Assembly (NCBI GenBank): GCA_030144965.1
Contig: JAMPUU010000015.1
Span: forward strand, 124,001-188,000
Origin: Nitrospira sp. BO4
GTDB lineage: Bacteria > Nitrospirota > Nitrospiria > Nitrospirales > Nitrospiraceae
Direction: 5' to 3'
Length of the DNA: 64,000 bases
Each line of letters begins with the position of its first letter. Within the stretch, counting starts at the first letter, position 1. Below, in pieces: positions 16,795 to 26,630 of this stretch. The translations under genes and the position numbers were made by a program. The notes beneath the pieces are model-generated. The model searched no databases, was not told the origin of the DNA, and worked only from the letters and a program-made list of their open reading frames with translations.

Positions 16795-18051
16795 ATGAGG
16801 CTGGTTCTCATGCTAATTTGCGGGATGAGCCTAGGACTTGGTGTGGCAACGGCTTCCGCCGAAGCTGTGGGACAGGTGTATAGCCTCGATATGATTGTCG
16901 ACTTGGTCTTGGCAAGGAATCCCATCGTCTCGTCGGCAGAAGGCAATATTGAACAGCAGAAAGGGCATCAGACGTCGGCAGGCGCGTACCCCAACCCGAC
17001 AGTGTCCAGCAGCGGCGGCCACGGGAAGCTTAAAGACACGACCGTGGGCCCACCGGAAAATATTCAGTCACTCACCGAATACAACGTGACGATCGGACAG
17101 CCCGTCGAATGGCCGGCCATGCGAGCCGCCCGGCAACGAGTCGCGGATCTCGGATTGGCGACGGCCAACGTCGGCATGTCGGAGACTCGGCTGAATCTGG
17201 CCTCGCAGGTCAAGGTCGCATTCTACGATCTGCTGCTGTCCCAGCAGGATTCCGATCTGGCGCGTCTGAACCTCGACATCGTCGAGGGTGTGGCGCGGAT
17301 CGTCAAGGCGCGGGTCAAATCAGGCGAGGCCCCGCAATTCGAAGCGATCAAGGCGGAGGTCGAGGTCCTGAAAGCTCGGCAGCTACTCGCGCGGGCCGAC
17401 AATCATGTTCGCATCAGCCGCGTCGTCGTCGACACCTTGACCGGGGGTGCACTCGGACCGACCTATACGGTCCATGGCGAGTTCAGGACGATTCCTCGGG
17501 ATTTACAGATTGAAGGTTTAATGGCTCGCATGATGGAGCAGCATCCGACGATCCAGCGCCTGCTGAAATCCGTGGAGCAATCGGACTGGAAGATCGAATT
17601 CGAACGGCAGGCACGGGTGCCGACGGTCACCGTGAACGGGGGCTATTGGCGAGAGATGGGGCGAGAAGCGTTTCAAGGCGGTCTCTCTGTTCCGGTGCCG
17701 CTCTGGTACCGGCGTCAGGGAGAAATTGCGTCGTCGCTGGGAGCCAAACGGCGTGAAGAAGCGGAATTGCTCCGGACACGCAATGAATTGGGACGAGCCG
17801 TCTATCAGCATTATCAGGATGTCCGCACGACGGCGGAATTGATCGAGGTATTCGATAAAGGGTTGTTGAAACAGGCTCAGGAGGCTCTGAGGCTCGCGCA
17901 GTTCAGTTTTCAACAGGGCGCATCCAGTCTGTTGGAAGTGCTCGACGCGCAGCGCGTACAGCGGCAGACGTTACTGGATTATGCGCTGGCGCGGCGCGAC
18001 CTCTCCGTCTCGCTGGCCAGACTTGAGCAAGCTGTAGGGGGAGCGCTGTGA
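16795..18051 (+). CDS. czcC: TolC-family outer-membrane channel of a heavy-metal RND pump
   Basis: 418 residues from the ATG at 16795, six bases after AGGAG. A signal peptide (MRLVLMLICGMSLGLGVATASAEA) is followed by two outer-membrane efflux protein repeats with typical helical sequences (GAYPNPTVSSSGGHGKL, VARIVKARVKSGEAPQFEAIKAEVEV and FQQGASSLLEVLDAQRVQRQTL). It forms the trimeric exit duct. The stop overlaps the adaptor start (GTGA), so czcCBA is one operon. The symbol is by family; the metal is not proven. Confidence 0.85.
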   Translation: MRLVLMLICGMSLGLGVATASAEAVGQVYSLDMIVDLVLARNPIVSSAEGNIEQQKGHQTSAGAYPNPTVSSSGGHGKLKDTTVGPPENIQSLTEYNVTIGQPVEWPAMRAARQRVADLGLATANVGMSETRLNLASQVKVAFYDLLLSQQDSDLARLNLDIVEGVARIVKARVKSGEAPQFEAIKAEVEVLKARQLLARADNHVRISRVVVDTLTGGALGPTYTVHGEFRTIPRDLQIEGLMARMMEQHPTIQRLLKSVEQSDWKIEFERQARVPTVTVNGGYWREMGREAFQGGLSVPVPLWYRRQGEIASSLGAKRREEAELLRTRNELGRAVYQHYQDVRTTAELIEVFDKGLLKQAQEALRLAQFSFQQGASSLLEVLDAQRVQRQTLLDYALARRDLSVSLARLEQAVGGAL

Positions 18052-19262
18052 ACGTCTTGTTCGATTCGATACGAACTTCTTCGCCATCCGTCAGTCGTGG
18101 TGTTCGGGGGCTTTTGCTCGGTTTGATGGTGATGGAGGCGGGTTGTGATGGAACGCCCAGCGATGTGGCGGCCAGTAGGTCGCCCGTCGCAGTGTCCACG
18201 CCGGGTGTCATCACATTGTCGACGGAAGAATCGTCACGTGTAGGGCTGATGGTCCAGCCGGTCGCACGCAGCGACTTTCGAACCCACCGGGATTTCCCCG
18301 CGATCGTTCAGCCCAATCAACGGAACATGGCGGAAATTACAACCTTGGTTCGCGGTCGAGTGGTCGAGGTGTACGCGGACCTTGGCCAAGAAGTCAAAGC
18401 GAACGCACCATTGGCGATTCTATACAGTAGTGAATTGGGCCTGGCTCAATCGGGTCATCTGAAGGCGCAAGCCAAACTTCATGTAGCGGAGCAAGCCTAT
18501 AGCCGCGCCCAATTCCTTCTGGAGGAAAAAGTGATCGGCGAAGCGGAAGCGCAACGGCGGCATGCAGAACTGCTGAGCACTCAGGCCGAGGCCAATGAGT
18601 CGCGCGATCGACTGAAGCTGCTGGGAATGAGCAATGAAGAACTTCGCCGTCTCGACCGCAGCCGGGAGATCCGATCCGTCGTGCCGATTGTGGCACCCTT
18701 CGCCGGCCGTATCATCGGGCGCAACCTGACACGCGGAGAAGTCGTCGAGACTACCGAAAAGCTGTTCGTGATCGCGGATCTATCGGAGGTCTGGGTTCAA
18801 GCCAACATCCCGGAGAAAGACATTCCTTTCGCCCATTCTATTCATGCGTCAGGCGGCACGCAGGTCGAGGTCCGTATCAATGCCTATCCCAACGAAGTGT
18901 TTAAGGGGACGATCACCTATGTGGGAGACGTTCTGGATCCTGTGACGCGGACCATGCAGCTCAGGCTTGAACTGCCGAACCTGGATGGACGGCTCAAACC
19001 AGAAATGTTCGCGACCATTCGCCTCTTTTCCGAAGCGCAGCCGGACCGATTGGCGGTGCCGGAGGCGGCGCTGCAACGCGATCAAGGTCGAACGTTCGTC
19101 TTCGTGCAACGCAGCGCGAACGAGTACGAATTGCGCGAGGTCCACGTGGGCGAATCCAACGGCACGCTCACCTCAATCCTCGGCGGCCTGAACGAAGGGG
19201 AGCCGGTCGTGACGAACGGTGCCTTTGTCTTGAAGTCCGAGTTGTTGAAGAAACCCGTCTGA
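18048..19262 (+). CDS. czcB: Periplasmic adaptor (membrane fusion) subunit of a heavy-metal RND pump
   Basis: 404 residues with a GTG start. N-terminal signal or anchor sequence, with a lipobox-like VMEAGC at about residues 25-30. Then a barrel-sandwich/lipoyl domain (RGRVVEVYADLGQEVKANAPLA), a helical hairpin (QAEANESRDRLKLLGMS), a second lipoyl half (VAPFAGRIIGRNLTRGEVVE), and beta-barrel and membrane-proximal domains (EGEPVVTNGAFVLKSELLKK). It links the inner-membrane pump to the TolC-like channel. It overlaps both neighbouring genes. Confidence 0.88.
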   Translation: MNVLFDSIRTSSPSVSRGVRGLLLGLMVMEAGCDGTPSDVAASRSPVAVSTPGVITLSTEESSRVGLMVQPVARSDFRTHRDFPAIVQPNQRNMAEITTLVRGRVVEVYADLGQEVKANAPLAILYSSELGLAQSGHLKAQAKLHVAEQAYSRAQFLLEEKVIGEAEAQRRHAELLSTQAEANESRDRLKLLGMSNEELRRLDRSREIRSVVPIVAPFAGRIIGRNLTRGEVVETTEKLFVIADLSEVWVQANIPEKDIPFAHSIHASGGTQVEVRINAYPNEVFKGTITYVGDVLDPVTRTMQLRLELPNLDGRLKPEMFATIRLFSEAQPDRLAVPEAALQRDQGRTFVFVQRSANEYELREVHVGESNGTLTSILGGLNEGEPVVTNGAFVLKSELLKKPV

Positions 19263-22200
19263 TGGTCTCCCGCCTCCTCGACATCTCCCTGCGTCAGCGG
19301 ATGCTCATCATCATCTGCGCGCTCATGATCGGAGCCGGAGGTATCTATGCCTTCCGGACCATTCCGATCGATGCGTTTCCCGACGTGACCAGCGTGTTGG
19401 TGCAGGTCGTCACGAAGGCACCCGGCCTTTCGCCGGCCGAGGTCGAGCGCTTAGTGACGTATCCGATCGAGCTGCAACTCACGGGTGTGCCCTCCCTCAC
19501 GGAGATGCGCTCCCTCACCAAAGTCGGTCTGTCGCTCATTACGATCGTGTTCGATGACTCCATGGACATCAACCTGGCCCGCCAGCTGGTGCTCGAGCGA
19601 CTGCTCGAAGTCGAGGAACAACTTCCATCCGGAGCGAAGCCGATGCTCGTGCCGAACAGTACGGGATTGGGCGAAGTATTCCAATATTACTTGGAGGCGC
19701 CTTCTGGATTCACTGCCGGTATCGACTCCGAACACCAAAATTTGATCGAGCAACGGACGATTCAAGATTGGGTGATCCGGCCTCTCTTGAAGAGCACGCC
19801 GGAGGTCATCGATGTCAATTCAATGGGAGGGTACGTCAAGCAGTATCAAGTGCTGGTTGAACCGGGCATGTTGCGAAAGTTCAACCTTACGCTTCGTGAC
19901 GTGTTCGACGCGGTGGCCAGAAACAACGCCAATGCCGGCGGCAATATCCTGGAAAAACACGCGGAAAAATACATCGTGCGAGGGATCGGACTGATCCGCT
20001 CCCTTGAAGACATCGAACGGATCGTGGTCAAGGAAACCGGTGGAACTCCGGTCTATGTCTCGGACGTCGCTCGGGTGCGCGTCGACCATGCGGTGAGGCA
20101 CGGCGCAACGGTTTTGGATGGAAAACGTGAGGTGGTCAGTGGAATCGTGCTGATGTTGCGGGGCGGGAACGCGCGGGATGTCGTGGAGGGTATCAAGGCC
20201 CGCATCGAAGACATCCATGCCAAGCACTTGTTGCCGAACGGGTTGCGCATCGTGCCGTTTTACGACCGTATCGAACTGATCACCGAGGCATTGAACACTG
20301 TGTACAAGTCGCTGGCGGAAGGTGTCGTGCTGGTGGTCGTCGTATTGTTCCTGTTTCTGGGGAACATTCGCAGCGCGCTGATCGTCGTTGGCACCTTGGT
20401 CTTGGCGCCGCTTGCCACGTTCATCGTGATGGGGCAAATCGGGTTGACGGCCAATCTGATGTCTCTGGGGGGGTTGGCCATCGCGATCGGGATGATCGTG
20501 GATGGGTCGGTCGTCGTCGTCGAAAACGTCTACCGTCATCTGTCGCACCATTCAGCCGCGGCCACACCCAGGCTGCAACTCATCATGAGTGCAGTGAAGG
20601 AAGTCGGACAACCGGTTGTGTTCGGCATTCTCATCATTATCCTGGTTTTCTTGCCCCTTCTGTCTCTCCACGGGATGGAAGGCAAGATGTTCAAACCGCT
20701 CGCCTATACCATCATGATCGCCCTGTTGGTGTCGCTCCTGTTATCGCTCACGCTCTCTCCGGTCCTCTGCTCATTGGCTCTGACGCAAGGCAGTGAGGAA
20801 GATCCGTGGATCGTCTGGCAAGCCAAGCGTCTCTATGCCCCTGTGCTTCGCTGGGCTCTTGGGCACCGGACCGCGGTGGTGGTGATGGCTGTGAGCGCCT
20901 TGATCGGCGCGCTGGCATTGGTGCCGTCATTAGGGACTGAATTCATCCCGATTCTGAACGAAGGATCGATAGCCCCACAAACCATTCGGCTTCCCAGCGT
21001 GTCGCTTCCCGAGTCCATCGAAATCGAAAAGCGCATGCAGCAGGCGATCATGGAGTTTCCGGAAGTGGAGATGGTCGTGTCGAAAATCGGCCGCACGGAA
21101 TTGGGGAACGATCCCCAGGAGCCGAACGAGAGCGATCCCGTCGTGCGGCTCCGGCCGTTGGATCAATGGACAACGGCGCGGACCATGCCTGAGCTCATGC
21201 AGAAGTTTCGTGAACGTTTGACCAGCGTCTCAGGAGCGACGTTCCTGATCAGCCAGCCGATCCAGCAGCGGGTCGATGAGTTGATCTCCGGCGTCCGTAC
21301 GGAAGCCACCGTCAAGCTGTTCGGCGATGATTTGGAGATGTTGCGGAACAAAGCCCAGGAAATTGCCGAGGTGTTGGAAACCGTCCGCGGTGTTCGAGAC
21401 ATCAAGGTGGAGCAATTGTTCGGACAACCCTACCTCACCATCGATATCGATCGCAGCAAGATTGCCCGCTATGGGATCAATGTCGCCGATGTGCGGGAAA
21501 TCATTACGACCGCCATTGGAGGAGAGGTTGCGACTCGCGTGTATGAGGGGCAGCAACGGTTCGATTTGGTGGTCCGGTTCCCCAAACAGTACAGAGACAG
21601 CGTCGAGACCATCAGCAACATTATGCTCAATGATCCAGGCGGTGGCCTTATTCCTCTGGCAGACCTGGGGACCGTGCAGCTGGAAGAGGGGCCCGGCCGT
21701 ATCAGCCGCGATCAGCTTCAACGTTATGTCTCGATCGGATTTAACACGCTGGGGCGTGACATCGGCAGTCTGGTCGCCGAAGCGCAGCAGAAAATCGAGC
21801 AACGCGTGGATCTCCCTACCGGCTACAAAGTCACGTGGGGCGGGTCGTTCGAGAATATGGAACGGGCCATGGCGAAGTTGCGGATCATCGTTCCAATTAC
21901 GATCGGATTGATCTTTTTTCTGCTGTATTCGACGTTCAACTCGCTTCGGCAGGCGGCTCTGATCATTTTGAATCTGCCATTTGCGTTGATCGGTGGCGTG
22001 GTGGCGCTGTGGTTGACGAAAGAGTATCTCAGCGTGCCGGCGTCCATCGGGTTCATCAACCTCTTCGGTGTGGCGGTGCTGAACGGCATCGTGCTCGTGT
22101 CCTACATGAATAAGTTGCGCGAAGACGGCCACAGCCTGGATGAAGCAGTCACGTCAGGAGCGCTGCTTCGGTTGCGTCCCGTCTTGATGACTGCGCTGGT

Positions 22201-22483
22201 CGCACTGTTGGGTCTCGTCCCGCTCGCATTCGCACAAGGTATCGGGTCGGAGGTGCAGCGTCCATTGGCGATCGTCGTCATCGGTGGCCTCGTGAGTTCG
22301 ACGCTGCTGACCTTAATCATGCTGCCGGTCCTCTATCGATGGCTGGAAGGGCAATCGGTTGGAACCATGCATCGCGGCGACCCGCGAGGAGGAGCGATGC
22401 TTGACCTCCATGACTCTGGAACTCCTCATGGAAACGGTGAGCCGAAACTTTCTCGCTATCCCGGCGAAATACCATCGACGTGA
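19262..22483 (+). CDS. czcA: Heavy-metal efflux RND transporter (HME family)
   Basis: 1073 residues, full length, with 12 transmembrane helices in the RND pattern. The N-terminus LRQRMLIIICALMIGAGG and IDAFPDVTSVLVQV are HME-type. The proton-relay helix reads GGLAIAIGMIVDGSVVVVEN, closer to CusA-like pumps than to CzcA's DFG form: the first acidic residue is replaced by Ala/Ile, leaving one Asp plus the Glu. It exports a transition metal cation using proton motive force. The C-terminal extension is polar with scattered His/Asp (HRGDPRGGAMLDLHDSGTPH), a possible cytosolic metal-binding tail. Substrate unproven. Confidence 0.92.
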   Translation: MVSRLLDISLRQRMLIIICALMIGAGGIYAFRTIPIDAFPDVTSVLVQVVTKAPGLSPAEVERLVTYPIELQLTGVPSLTEMRSLTKVGLSLITIVFDDSMDINLARQLVLERLLEVEEQLPSGAKPMLVPNSTGLGEVFQYYLEAPSGFTAGIDSEHQNLIEQRTIQDWVIRPLLKSTPEVIDVNSMGGYVKQYQVLVEPGMLRKFNLTLRDVFDAVARNNANAGGNILEKHAEKYIVRGIGLIRSLEDIERIVVKETGGTPVYVSDVARVRVDHAVRHGATVLDGKREVVSGIVLMLRGGNARDVVEGIKARIEDIHAKHLLPNGLRIVPFYDRIELITEALNTVYKSLAEGVVLVVVVLFLFLGNIRSALIVVGTLVLAPLATFIVMGQIGLTANLMSLGGLAIAIGMIVDGSVVVVENVYRHLSHHSAAATPRLQLIMSAVKEVGQPVVFGILIIILVFLPLLSLHGMEGKMFKPLAYTIMIALLVSLLLSLTLSPVLCSLALTQGSEEDPWIVWQAKRLYAPVLRWALGHRTAVVVMAVSALIGALALVPSLGTEFIPILNEGSIAPQTIRLPSVSLPESIEIEKRMQQAIMEFPEVEMVVSKIGRTELGNDPQEPNESDPVVRLRPLDQWTTARTMPELMQKFRERLTSVSGATFLISQPIQQRVDELISGVRTEATVKLFGDDLEMLRNKAQEIAEVLETVRGVRDIKVEQLFGQPYLTIDIDRSKIARYGINVADVREIITTAIGGEVATRVYEGQQRFDLVVRFPKQYRDSVETISNIMLNDPGGGLIPLADLGTVQLEEGPGRISRDQLQRYVSIGFNTLGRDIGSLVAEAQQKIEQRVDLPTGYKVTWGGSFENMERAMAKLRIIVPITIGLIFFLLYSTFNSLRQAALIILNLPFALIGGVVALWLTKEYLSVPASIGFINLFGVAVLNGIVLVSYMNKLREDGHSLDEAVTSGALLRLRPVLMTALVALLGLVPLAFAQGIGSEVQRPLAIVVIGGLVSSTLLTLIMLPVLYRWLEGQSVGTMHRGDPRGGAMLDLHDSGTPHGNGEPKLSRYPGEIPST

Positions 22484-22583
22484 TGCGTCAGTCCTGAAGT
22501 GTGTGGAGACACAACTGTCGGCAATCGCCCACAAATATATCGAGATGGCAGCAGATGATGGCAAATCTACAATTCCTCGCTGA
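22410..22583 (+). CDS. Possible small helical protein overlapping the end of czcA
   Basis: 57 residues starting inside the 3' end of the RND gene in another frame, with GAGGAGG about 17-23 bases upstream. The sequence (LELLMETVSRNFLAIPAKYH and LSAIAHKYIEMAADDG) looks like a soluble helical protein and continues 100 bases past the czcA stop, which a chance shadow frame need not do. Unproven. Confidence 0.3.
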   Translation: MTLELLMETVSRNFLAIPAKYHRRDASVLKCVETQLSAIAHKYIEMAADDGKSTIPR

Positions 22584-22956
22584 TCAAGGAACTGAGGAAT
22601 GGAATGTCGCAGGGATGCGATTGAAGGGCAATTTTCTCTTACATATTGAGAGGTTCCTTCACCACAGGCATGGGTTATTGAAAAATAATACCCCTCTTTT
22701 GGGGGATGGATGTTTCAGTCACTAAACATTAAAAATGTGATGCAATAGATAGGAAAATTGAGCAATAAAACGCATTGATCAATCTACCCGAGATCACCCG
22801 TCTCTGGGTGCAAGATGAATCTCTTGGCTATGCAATTTCTACAGAGAGGCTGACAAGGCTCGTTGGGTATCACTACTGCCGCGCTTATGTCGCCGGCTCC
22901 CACACAGAACACATTTCGGATTGAGAGACTGGCTGGAAATTTGGAGGAAAAGGATC
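22584..22956. other. AT-rich spacer after the RND operon
   Basis: No gene seen. The short hairpin CCCC-TCTTTT-GGGG (22691-22704) lacks a T-tract and is a weak terminator candidate. The last bases hold the GGAGG site for the next gene. From here to about 34 kb GC content drops and spacers lengthen. Confidence 0.4.
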
Positions 22957-23253
22957 ATGCCGGACTATAAGCATCGCTGGATTGAGTTGACTCCTAGACG
23001 GGATAGTAACGATGGGACGTGGCGCTGTCAGTATATGGTTATTGAATTCAGACAAACGTCCTGGGGGTACCGCCAAGGATACCCTGACGGAATCTTCGCG
23101 TCCCGTGATGCTGCCATATCGGCCGCACTGGAAGAGGCGAAACGTATCGTCGATACACTTGAACGCCCTGCCCAAGATCCACGGCCAGAATCTGGCTCGG
23201 TTCTCGAAACCTACGCCAATAGGATGGGAAGACTCTTTGCTTGGGCTCGCTGA
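22957..23253 (+). CDS. Small WRCQY-motif protein, copy 1
   Basis: 98 residues from the ATG at 22957 with GGAGG upstream. It shares a pattern with the gene at 30385-30606: I(E)LTP, DGxWRCQY, then GYP(D/E)GxFA, then a helix of the form AxxxAxxxAxRIxD. The common core is about 60 residues and looks like a beta-sheet followed by a helix. This copy has an extra 30-residue tail. No known family is recognised; it is probably a lineage-specific cytosolic protein. Confidence 0.65.
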   Translation: MPDYKHRWIELTPRRDSNDGTWRCQYMVIEFRQTSWGYRQGYPDGIFASRDAAISAALEEAKRIVDTLERPAQDPRPESGSVLETYANRMGRLFAWAR

Positions 23254-23381
23254 TCGCTGGTGAGTGTTCGCTCGTCATCTCGCGGACGATTTCCTGCCAC
23301 GACATATCTATCCGGTTCACCGATTCCACAGCTACATACGGAATACGACGGTGTCAGCCGATCATGCTCGGACATCAGTGG

Positions 23382-23459
23382 CTAGTGCGAGCAGTCACGA
23401 AACGACTCCCATCCAAACCAGCCCAGCGCGACAATGAGAAGCAGAATGAGAAAATCCAT
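23382..23459 (-). CDS. 25-residue single-helix membrane peptide, related to the WYL protein N-terminus
   Basis: ATG at 23459 with AGGGG upstream. MDFLILLLIVALGWFGW closely resembles the start of the WYL-domain protein at 33767 (MDLLILCLIVVMGWGAWMGF), then the frame stops after SFRDCSH. It is either a true micro-membrane protein or the stump of a truncated paralogue. Confidence 0.4.
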   Translation of the reverse strand: MDFLILLLIVALGWFGWESFRDCSH

Positions 23460-23671
23460 GAGGCACCCCTGTTATGATTCGAACAGGTTTGAGTTATTGG
23501 TTCGGTTTATTCTGGGGCACACTATTGAGTGTCAAATCGGACCGATCATGAGAACAAATTTCCTTTCTTGTGCGTGTCGACTCTGCTGATCCGATTCGAT
23601 GCAGTATACTCACAGACCTGAATCTCATCTTCTGACTTATCAACTCTCACGCCCAACTAGTACTCGACGAG

Positions 23672-24310
23672 TCAATTCGTTCTTCCCAGATACCCATCTC
23701 GTCGGGCATCTGCCACAAACTGAGCGGTGGTCGATCGCACCGCATCTTCGAGATTATAGGTGAGGACATTCATCCAGGAAAATGGGATCAACGCAGCCCA
23801 GTAGAATTGTCGCGCGGTGATGTCGTATGTGTATGTCTTTGTACGCAGATCTCGTTGACTGACTCGGTAAGAGAATTCCCACCCGCCTTCATCAATGTAA
23901 AAGGGAAAGACGAAAGAAGTATTGGATGAGAGCCGCCCGAGCACCTCGCCATACCAATGCCACGGATACGGTTTCTCTTGAACATGGACCACGATTTCCG
24001 TCCTGGGCCATGTCGTGTAGACGACATCGCTGCTACAGCCTGCGGCATGTTGCAGTGCGTCTTCCATGGCACGAGCCACATTCGGCGGTGACAAGGCACC
24101 GTTAGAGGTCCATTGATATATCCCTCCCCATGTCGACATTGCACGGCCTTCGGTCAGACCATATGAAAACTCAATGGTCTGATGACACGGAACGGATGCA
24201 GCTGTCTCAGGCATGCTGGGGATCGAATGCATGGGGAAATCACGATAGGTCACGATACAACCGGAGAGGCAGACCAGCGGTACGAGAAGAAGGCGACTGC
24301 GCATTCTCAT
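23672..24310 (-). CDS. Predicted lipoprotein, unknown function
   Basis: 212 residues from the ATG at 24310, which gives a clean lipoprotein signal: MRMRSRLLLVPLVCLSGC with Cys18. The mature domain is mixed alpha/beta, rich in Trp and Tyr (PYPWHWYGEVLGRLSSNTSF, YIDEGGWEFSYRVSQRDLR), with a helix near the C-terminus (LEDAVRSTTAQFVADARRDG). It is likely an envelope protein. No family recognised. Confidence 0.65.
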   Translation of the reverse strand: MRMRSRLLLVPLVCLSGCIVTYRDFPMHSIPSMPETAASVPCHQTIEFSYGLTEGRAMSTWGGIYQWTSNGALSPPNVARAMEDALQHAAGCSSDVVYTTWPRTEIVVHVQEKPYPWHWYGEVLGRLSSNTSFVFPFYIDEGGWEFSYRVSQRDLRTKTYTYDITARQFYWAALIPFSWMNVLTYNLEDAVRSTTAQFVADARRDGYLGRTN

Positions 24311-24482
24311 GGATGATTCAGTGTTGCTTCCGCACTCCCGTTTGACCAACCAACACGGGGCTCTAGCCGTGGAAACTTCGTCTTGATGCGGAGAGCTTAT
24401 CATCATTCTAGGCAAGGAGGTACTCGTATGACCCTAGTCAATCCCCCAGGGACACCTAACGGGATTTGGTAACAGATGGCAT

Positions 24483-24575
24483 TCACGGTTGCTGACTCTT
24501 CTTGTAGATGAACACCACCGCACCCACCAATGCAAGGATTCCTACACCGAGTGTCCAACAGTTTGCGGCATCCAT
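24483..24575 (-). CDS. 30-residue single-helix membrane peptide
   Basis: M-DAANCWTLGVGILALVG followed by AVVFIYKK and a short polar tail: one transmembrane helix with a positive stop-transfer end. The ribosome-binding site is weak (GGAATTC). One of at least four such micro-genes in this region. Confidence 0.35.
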   Translation of the reverse strand: MDAANCWTLGVGILALVGAVVFIYKKSQQP

Positions 24576-25049
24576 AGAATTCCAACATACAACCGGGAGA
24601 TGAAGGGTGAGTTAGAAGGACATGAGGATCTCCTCATGAAGGTGGAGTGTAAACGAGAGTGGCAACCGTATCGCTGGGTCAGTCGGTTAGAGAGCAATGG
24701 ACCCTTGACGATTCAGGCCCTAGTCGAGAGATGGGATGCTCCCAGTACCGGTGGTGACATGAAATCGGTAGCATGTCAGTAGAGGAGAGCAAGGGAAACA
24801 TTGTGAAACGGTAACGGAAACGTATCGATAACATGATGTAAACATTGCGCTGTTCGATGAGGGCTCCGTCCTTGATAAAGGACGGAGCTTGCTTTTTGGC
24901 GTTGCCGGAACAATCACGTCGTTTTCATCATTCCCCCTGTGTCCTCTAGTAGTTTTCCTAGCTGTTCGTATTTCTCCATATGAACTATGGTGTGACTCAT
25001 TTAACAAACATATTGATGTGTGTAAGAGAGAGTACGGAAGGAGGATCCT
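24576..25049. other. Mostly non-coding stretch with a terminator
   Basis: One weak plus-strand frame (24600-24782, 60 residues, start too close to its GGGAG) may or may not be a gene. A strong terminator lies at 24863-24897. No other feature until the ribosome-binding site at about 25038. Confidence 0.4.
24863..24897 (+). terminator. Rho-independent terminator
   Basis: Perfect 11-bp stem GCTCCGTCCTT / AAGGACGGAGC with a GATA tetraloop (24863-24888), followed by TTGCTTTTT. The strongest intrinsic terminator in the window, although no confident gene precedes it; it may end the small frame at 24600-24782 or a non-coding RNA. Confidence 0.8.
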
Positions 25050-25289
25050 ATGATGAGAGCCAAGAGCCCACTCGTTCAGCAGACGTTGGCGGGGATTACG
25101 CTCATCCTCGTTCTCGGTGCTCTAGCGATGGTCTGGCCCGTCATGATAACCCTATTTCTTGGTGTACTCCTGCTGATCCAATCTTGCGGCGCCGAACAAG
25201 AGATTGCGGCGCTGGTCTGGACCGAGGTTGGTGAGTGGTCGATCTTCATCGACTCTCTTCGGCGACCCGGGCTCTTGGCGATTGTCTAG
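25050..25289 (+). CDS. Small membrane protein
   Basis: 79 residues. A strong AAGGAGG lies six bases before the ATG. The N-terminal half is one or two hydrophobic helices (LVQQTLAGITLILVLGALAMV and MITLFLGVLLLIQSC). The C-terminal half is amphipathic. It could be the start of a longer gene cut by a frameshift, but nothing in the other frames confirms this. Confidence 0.45.
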   Translation: MMRAKSPLVQQTLAGITLILVLGALAMVWPVMITLFLGVLLLIQSCGAEQEIAALVWTEVGEWSIFIDSLRRPGLLAIV

Positions 25290-25518
25290 TGAGAAGTTCG
25301 GGCAGGGCCTTCGATGCCGAAAGCATTCTGCCGGGAGGGTAGGAACTCCGGGAAGATCTGAGCGCGAACACGGACGCCAAGCCAGGGCCGATATACCGAG
25401 CTGCGCCGGCAAGTTGAAGTGCGCTTAATACAGCCTTTGTAATTCTCTCACCAAATTTCGGGCAGATCGAGTCTTGTTTTGACTAGCTACTCGGCATAGC
25501 GCTTGACCGGGGAGCTGC

Positions 25519-25656
25519 ATGTCCAACGAGTTGTGGGGACTACAGGCTTCCAGGTTCTGCAATCTGTCAGATCATTTCACGTTCATCAACCTCACTGCAC
25601 TCGTTTCGTCACATATCCCGGCACTCAGGCTGCGCGAGGTCATGCCGCCGGACTAG
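25519..25656 (+). CDS. Possible 45-residue protein
   Basis: ATG with GGGGAG at optimal spacing; the product begins MSNELWGLQASRFCNLSDHF and ends REVMPPD. It is followed three bases after its stop by a TTG-initiated frame, suggesting coupling. No homology recognised. Confidence 0.3.
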   Translation: MSNELWGLQASRFCNLSDHFTFINLTALVSSHIPALRLREVMPPD

Positions 25657-25659
25657 GCA

Positions 25660-25956
25660 TTGATTTCTCCCTCAGTCTGGCGCCACTTGACCCGTTCATT
25701 GAGAGAGGATTCTGAGCAGTATTCGTTGCGAGAATTCCTGATCCTGCGCTGGTGGCAAGATGGGCGGTTTGTGGAAGGTGGGTCGGAACGGGAAAAACGG
25801 CGTATCGCGCTCTTCTTTGGCGACGGTGGCTCGTATTATGTTGAAGACCTCCGAGCCCGAGCCGCCATGCTGGACCTCCTCGAGTCGGATATCAATCTCA
25901 TGAGTCAAGATCTCGAACGGCTCCTGGGGGAAATTCTGTTACAAGATGCCTCGTGA
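25660..25956 (+). CDS. Hypothetical soluble protein
   Basis: 98 residues, TTG start. It has a plausible globular composition with FLILRWWQDGRFVEGGSERE, RRIALFFGDGGSYYVEDLRA and a helical C-terminus (LLESDINLMSQDLERLLGEI). It could pair with the preceding 45-residue frame. Start uncertain, family unknown. Confidence 0.4.
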   Translation: MISPSVWRHLTRSLREDSEQYSLREFLILRWWQDGRFVEGGSEREKRRIALFFGDGGSYYVEDLRARAAMLDLLESDINLMSQDLERLLGEILLQDAS

Positions 25957-26190
25957 GGAGATCGCTTCTACTGAAGCTCGACGATCATATAGGATACTTC
26001 CTAGATTTTCTTGGTCCAGAGTGTGTGTTCCCTGGTTGTTTGCTGCTAGTCAAAAAACCGATGGGAGGAATGACGGTTGTTGGGAGGAGGGGAGTTAACC
26101 ACGACCGATTGCAACTCGTCGATCAGGACGATAAGCCATTCAAAACCAGTTCGCTGACCGCACGCGCAGCACTCGACTTTCCTGCCAGTT

Positions 26191-26580
26191 TTATTGCACC
26201 ACTTCGGCCTTCTCGGACTTGCTCAGCGGATACAGCATTTCGTTCTTAATAAAGAATCGAAACGGTTGCTCACCCATATAGTTGCCCCACAAGTTCTTCG
26301 CATTGATCTCCACCTGCACAAGATAGCCAAACACTGGGGGCTTTCTCGTTCCGGAGAGATACACGTAGCTTTTCTGTGGCTCTCCCACGAATCGATAGCG
26401 CGCGGTGTATGGATCGAACAGAACACCTTCCATGTAGTCCTTCACGGCATTTTGGTAGATCTGCGGATCTGGGACCGTTCCGTAGTCGGCACTCGCAATC
26501 TGCTCTGGAGTGACAGGTGTGACGCACCCTAGCGTGCAGAGGAGAAACAGTGCCGCGAGACTTGCCGGACAGATCTTCAA
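26191..26580 (-). CDS. Small predicted lipoprotein
   Basis: 129 residues with a TTG start preceded by GAGGG. Signal MKICPASLAALFLLCTLGC has a lipobox with Cys19. The mature protein reads VKDYMEGVLFDPYTARYRFVG and YLVQVEINAKNLWGNYMGEQ, suggesting a small beta-rich periplasmic domain. It stands alone. Confidence 0.7.
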   Translation of the reverse strand: MKICPASLAALFLLCTLGCVTPVTPEQIASADYGTVPDPQIYQNAVKDYMEGVLFDPYTARYRFVGEPQKSYVYLSGTRKPPVFGYLVQVEINAKNLWGNYMGEQPFRFFIKNEMLYPLSKSEKAEVVQ

Positions 26581-26630
26581 CGGGGAACCCTCGCCGAATG
26601 AATAAGGCGCGATTGGTGAGCTAGCCGGCT

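Noticed and set aside
21230..22132. 300-codon open frame on the minus strand
   Set aside because: Antisense to the first RND pump; sequence mirrors its codons.
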